Positions 61,776-64,000 of a DNA stretch of 64,000 nt are shown piece after piece. The stretch spans positions 372,001-436,000 of the forward strand of contig CAWIFL010000002.1 of the NCBI GenBank assembly GCA_963835535.1, written 5' to 3'. A program made the translations under genes and the position numbers. This stretch comes from Fen-1245 sp963835535. GTDB lineage: Bacteria > Gemmatimonadota > Gemmatimonadetes > Gemmatimonadales > JACORV01. Positions within the stretch are counted from its first letter, which is position 1, and each line of letters opens with the position of its first letter. Under the pieces are notes generated by a model, which was not told the DNA's origin, did not search any database, and saw nothing but the letters and a program-made list of their open reading frames with translations.

Positions 61776-64000
61776 TCTCGCACCCTCCCCCTCGACATCC
61801 TACGGTGGGCCGGCGCCGCAGGTTCCACAGGATCGAGCACGACGCCCTGCCAGACCGTGACGTCATCCATCATCGCCAGCGTCCGGTACGACTGGCCCCC
61901 GAGCGTGAGGGTCCACGCCGGCTGGGCGTTAATGTCGGCCTTCGCGGGCGGGACGATCTCTTTCCCGTCGGCGAACCAGCGGACCTCTCCCGACGGATAG
62001 ACGGCCAGCCGGTACCGATGCCAGCGGCCGTCCCGCAGGGCGAGGGGCAGGTCTCCGCTGGAGGACCGCATGTCGGCGAACAGGGACGCCTGCATCTGGA
62101 CGTTGGCGTCGTCCGGGTTGGGCGCGCGTGCGGCGATGACCGGGTAGCTGCCGGGCGGGTACGGATCCCCCCGCCGGAGGGCGAAGGAGTCGGCCGGGCC
62201 GGAGCTGAACGCAACGTCCACCGACTCCCAGAGGGGATAGCGGATCGGCACCTTCGTCCAGTACTCCACCGTCAACCCGTTGGCGAGGCTGAGCGGCCGG
62301 CGCAGGGCGACACCGCTCGCGCGCGAGTAGTCGCCGTCGTTGTTGAAGCCGGCCGAGCCGCCGCGTCCCGCGCGGGGGATGACGAGGGGCGGCGGAAAGC
62401 CGTACGGCTGCCAGAGGCGCCGGTCCAGCCCCTGGTCGAACGTCTCGTACAGGAGGCGCACCGGCTCTTCGGGCGGCACGGTCACGTATGACGTGTCGCT
62501 CTCGAGGAGGCCAAGCGCGGCGATGATGCGGGCGCGGCCGGGGCGGTCCGCCACCAGCGCGCCGGCCGCCGTGACGCGAACGATCTCGGTATCGCAGTTG
62601 ACCCATCGCACGCCGGCGAGCGGCTGGACTACGCGGCCCGAGTCGTCGACCCCGTATGCCGCCAGGGCGAATCCGCGACCGGTACGGGCCGCGAGGGAAT
62701 CCGGCCGCACCACGACGCGCACCACGCGGGGCCGCGACTGCCGCGGCACCCACGAGACCGTCGGGGTTGGCTCCTCCAGGGCCCAGACCAGCGTCGGCGC
62801 TTTCCGGCCGGAGGCGTCGACCACGTAGATGCCGGGCGTGGGACGGTTCATCGCGATGGCCAGGTATCGCGAGTCGGGCGACCACGCCGGCGCCGACGCG
62901 GGGGGATAGTCGAGCGGAAGCACCGTGAAGACGTCGGGCGAGCCGGCGAACGCGAGCGTGAGCGAGCGCTGGCCGGGGCCGGCGCACGCGATCATCGCCC
63001 CGTCCGGCGACCATGCGTCCTCCGGTGCATCCCGGCACCACGGTACTGCGCGCACCGAGCCGTCCGTGCCCATCAGCACCATCTCGCGGCGGGGGCCCAG
63101 CGAACGCAGGGCAAGGAATTCGGCCCCATCTGGCGAGACGGCCGTGACGTGGTAGTTGAAGCTGTCGCGGACGACCGTGCGCGTGATGCCGCCCACCGAG
63201 TCGACCAGCAGGATCGCGTATGCGTAGCCGCCGTTCCGGGAGGACAGGGAGCCTCCCGAGGCCACGAAATGCGCCCCGTCCGGCAGCCAGCCGAGTGACG
63301 CCGCGTCGCCGCCATAGCGGAACAGCGGCCGTCGCTTGCCCGTCGCCAGGTCCACGGCGCACACGGCCGTGGGGTCCACCTCCGGCAGCGCGCATGTCGT
63401 GAGAACCTCGCGGCCGCCGGGCCGGACGTCGCTCTCCGGGTATCCGTCGCGAACGCCCGGCGGAAGCGCCTCACGCGGCAGCGATTCCGCGACGAACTGC
63501 GAATCCACGCGCAGGCCAAGCACCCTGGCCCCGCCGCCCGGCTGACCACCCCAGCGCACGGCGAGGTAGCCTCCGCCGAGCGGCGGGGGATGCGGGCGCG
63601 AGCGGAGCACGCGGGGGACGAACAGCGCCGCCGCAAGGAGGAGCACCGCTCCCGCGACGGCGCCGGCGATACGGAACCGCCTGGGCCACGCCGTGCGCTC
63701 GGCCAGCCAGCGGCGTGCCGACCAGCGGCCTTCCAGGACGCGCTGGAGGGCGATCTGCAGGTGGGCGCGTGCCTCCTGCGGCATCGTGCCCAGGGCCCTG
63801 GTCAGAAGGTCCTGGCCCGCGGCGCGGCCCGAAGAGCGCTCGACGGTCGCGGCGGCGTGCGCCAGGTCCATGGCCGCGCGCTCGAGTCGCCCGGCCAGCG
63901 CGGCGTACCGGGCAGCCGCCATCCAGTCCCCGGCGCGGCCGCCGCGCGCCGCGTCACGGGCGAGGCGCGCCGCCCGCTCGTGCAGCTGCTCGAGGAAGGC
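61772..64000 (-). CDS. Membrane-anchored beta-propeller protein (partial, N-terminus outside)
   Basis: The frame stays open to the window edge (reading FLEQLHERAARLARDAARG before an internal ATG at 63922), so the start lies outside. A helical cytoplasmic part is followed by one membrane helix (IAGAVAGAVLLLAAALFVP), a WD40/PD40-like propeller (SLGWLPDGAHFVASGG; PAWSPDSRYLAIAM), an Ig-like segment (AAGALVADRPGRARIIAALG) and a LamG-like C-terminus (LSLANGLTVEYWTKVPI). It resembles C-terminal parts of receptor kinases or CadC-like sensors; which is unclear. Confidence 0.7.
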   Translation of the reverse strand, partial: AFLEQLHERAARLARDAARGGRAGDWMAAARYAALAGRLERAAMDLAHAAATVERSSGRAAGQDLLTRALGTMPQEARAHLQIALQRVLEGRWSARRWLAERTAWPRRFRIAGAVAGAVLLLAAALFVPRVLRSRPHPPPLGGGYLAVRWGGQPGGGARVLGLRVDSQFVAESLPREALPPGVRDGYPESDVRPGGREVLTTCALPEVDPTAVCAVDLATGKRRPLFRYGGDAASLGWLPDGAHFVASGGSLSSRNGGYAYAILLVDSVGGITRTVVRDSFNYHVTAVSPDGAEFLALRSLGPRREMVLMGTDGSVRAVPWCRDAPEDAWSPDGAMIACAGPGQRSLTLAFAGSPDVFTVLPLDYPPASAPAWSPDSRYLAIAMNRPTPGIYVVDASGRKAPTLVWALEEPTPTVSWVPRQSRPRVVRVVVRPDSLAARTGRGFALAAYGVDDSGRVVQPLAGVRWVNCDTEIVRVTAAGALVADRPGRARIIAALGLLESDTSYVTVPPEEPVRLLYETFDQGLDRRLWQPYGFPPPLVIPRAGRGGSAGFNNDGDYSRASGVALRRPLSLANGLTVEYWTKVPIRYPLWESVDVAFSSGPADSFALRRGDPYPPGSYPVIAARAPNPDDANVQMQASLFADMRSSSGDLPLALRDGRWHRYRLAVYPSGEVRWFADGKEIVPPAKADINAQPAWTLTLGGQSYRTLAMMDDVTVWQGVVLDPVEPAAPAHRRMSRGRVRE

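Overview
The window is 64 kb of very GC-rich DNA from a diderm bacterium with closely packed genes. Frequent GTG starts, many 4-bp start/stop overlaps (ATGA, GTGA, CTGA), signal peptides ending in A-Q, and the mix of b-type succinate dehydrogenase, M61 and M16 peptidases and a TonB-plug protein fit a Gemmatimonadota-like soil or freshwater bacterium. That assignment is inference from style and content; there is no rRNA here to settle it.

Region 1 (1-29.2 kb) is core metabolism. Plus-strand sdhC(partial)-sdhA-sdhB meets a long series of minus-strand genes: mdh/trmL/moaE/moaD, an M61 peptidase, an HU-like protein, carA, secG, the glycolytic set gap-pgk-tpiA, comF-like/aroE/low-MW phosphatase/tsaC/ispD/radA/dnaB/uracil-DNA glycosylase/coaBC/rpoZ/gmk/yicC, an outer-membrane plug protein, pepA, icd and a secreted RCC1-repeat protein. 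radA carries an apparent frameshift and ispD lacks a normal start codon ahead of its nucleotide-binding motif.

Region 2 (29.2-32.9 kb) is a loose accessory stretch: a small basic protein with hexapeptide repeats, a DUF2255-like gene, small membrane or exported proteins, and a C-terminal remnant of an IS110-type transposase.

Region 3 (32.9-46.65 kb) is an integrated element bounded by a 40-bp direct repeat of the 5' half of tRNA-Leu(CAA). It has a tyrosine integrase, two ribbon-helix-helix proteins, an excisionase-like protein, a DUF3987 replication protein, a SWIM zinc-finger protein, a divergently transcribed regulator with palindromic operators, a prohead-protease-like protein and a large terminase. 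I see no portal, major capsid, tail or lysis gene, so it looks like a phage satellite or a heavily reduced prophage. Cargo includes a DnaQ-BRCT exonuclease and two lipoproteins. One of these lipoproteins carries two copies of a domain that is also fused to a chromosomal M16 protein at 59.3-61.4 kb.

Region 4 (46.7-64 kb) holds a periplasmic protein with a frameshift inside an 18-bp repeat, an ECF sigma/anti-sigma/Spy-like cluster, and a TetR-controlled aromatic-CoA or fatty-acid degradation cluster (two enoyl-CoA hydratases, aldehyde dehydrogenase, thiolase, BoxB-like di-iron protein, 3-hydroxyacyl-CoA dehydrogenase, amidohydrolase). It ends with an M16 peptidase pair and the C-terminal part of a membrane-anchored beta-propeller protein that runs off the window.

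Two dispersed non-coding repeat families cut across the regions. One has the core AACTTGCCGTCTGGCAACT (four loci, some inside genes); the other is GTGAGAGG-rich (two loci).
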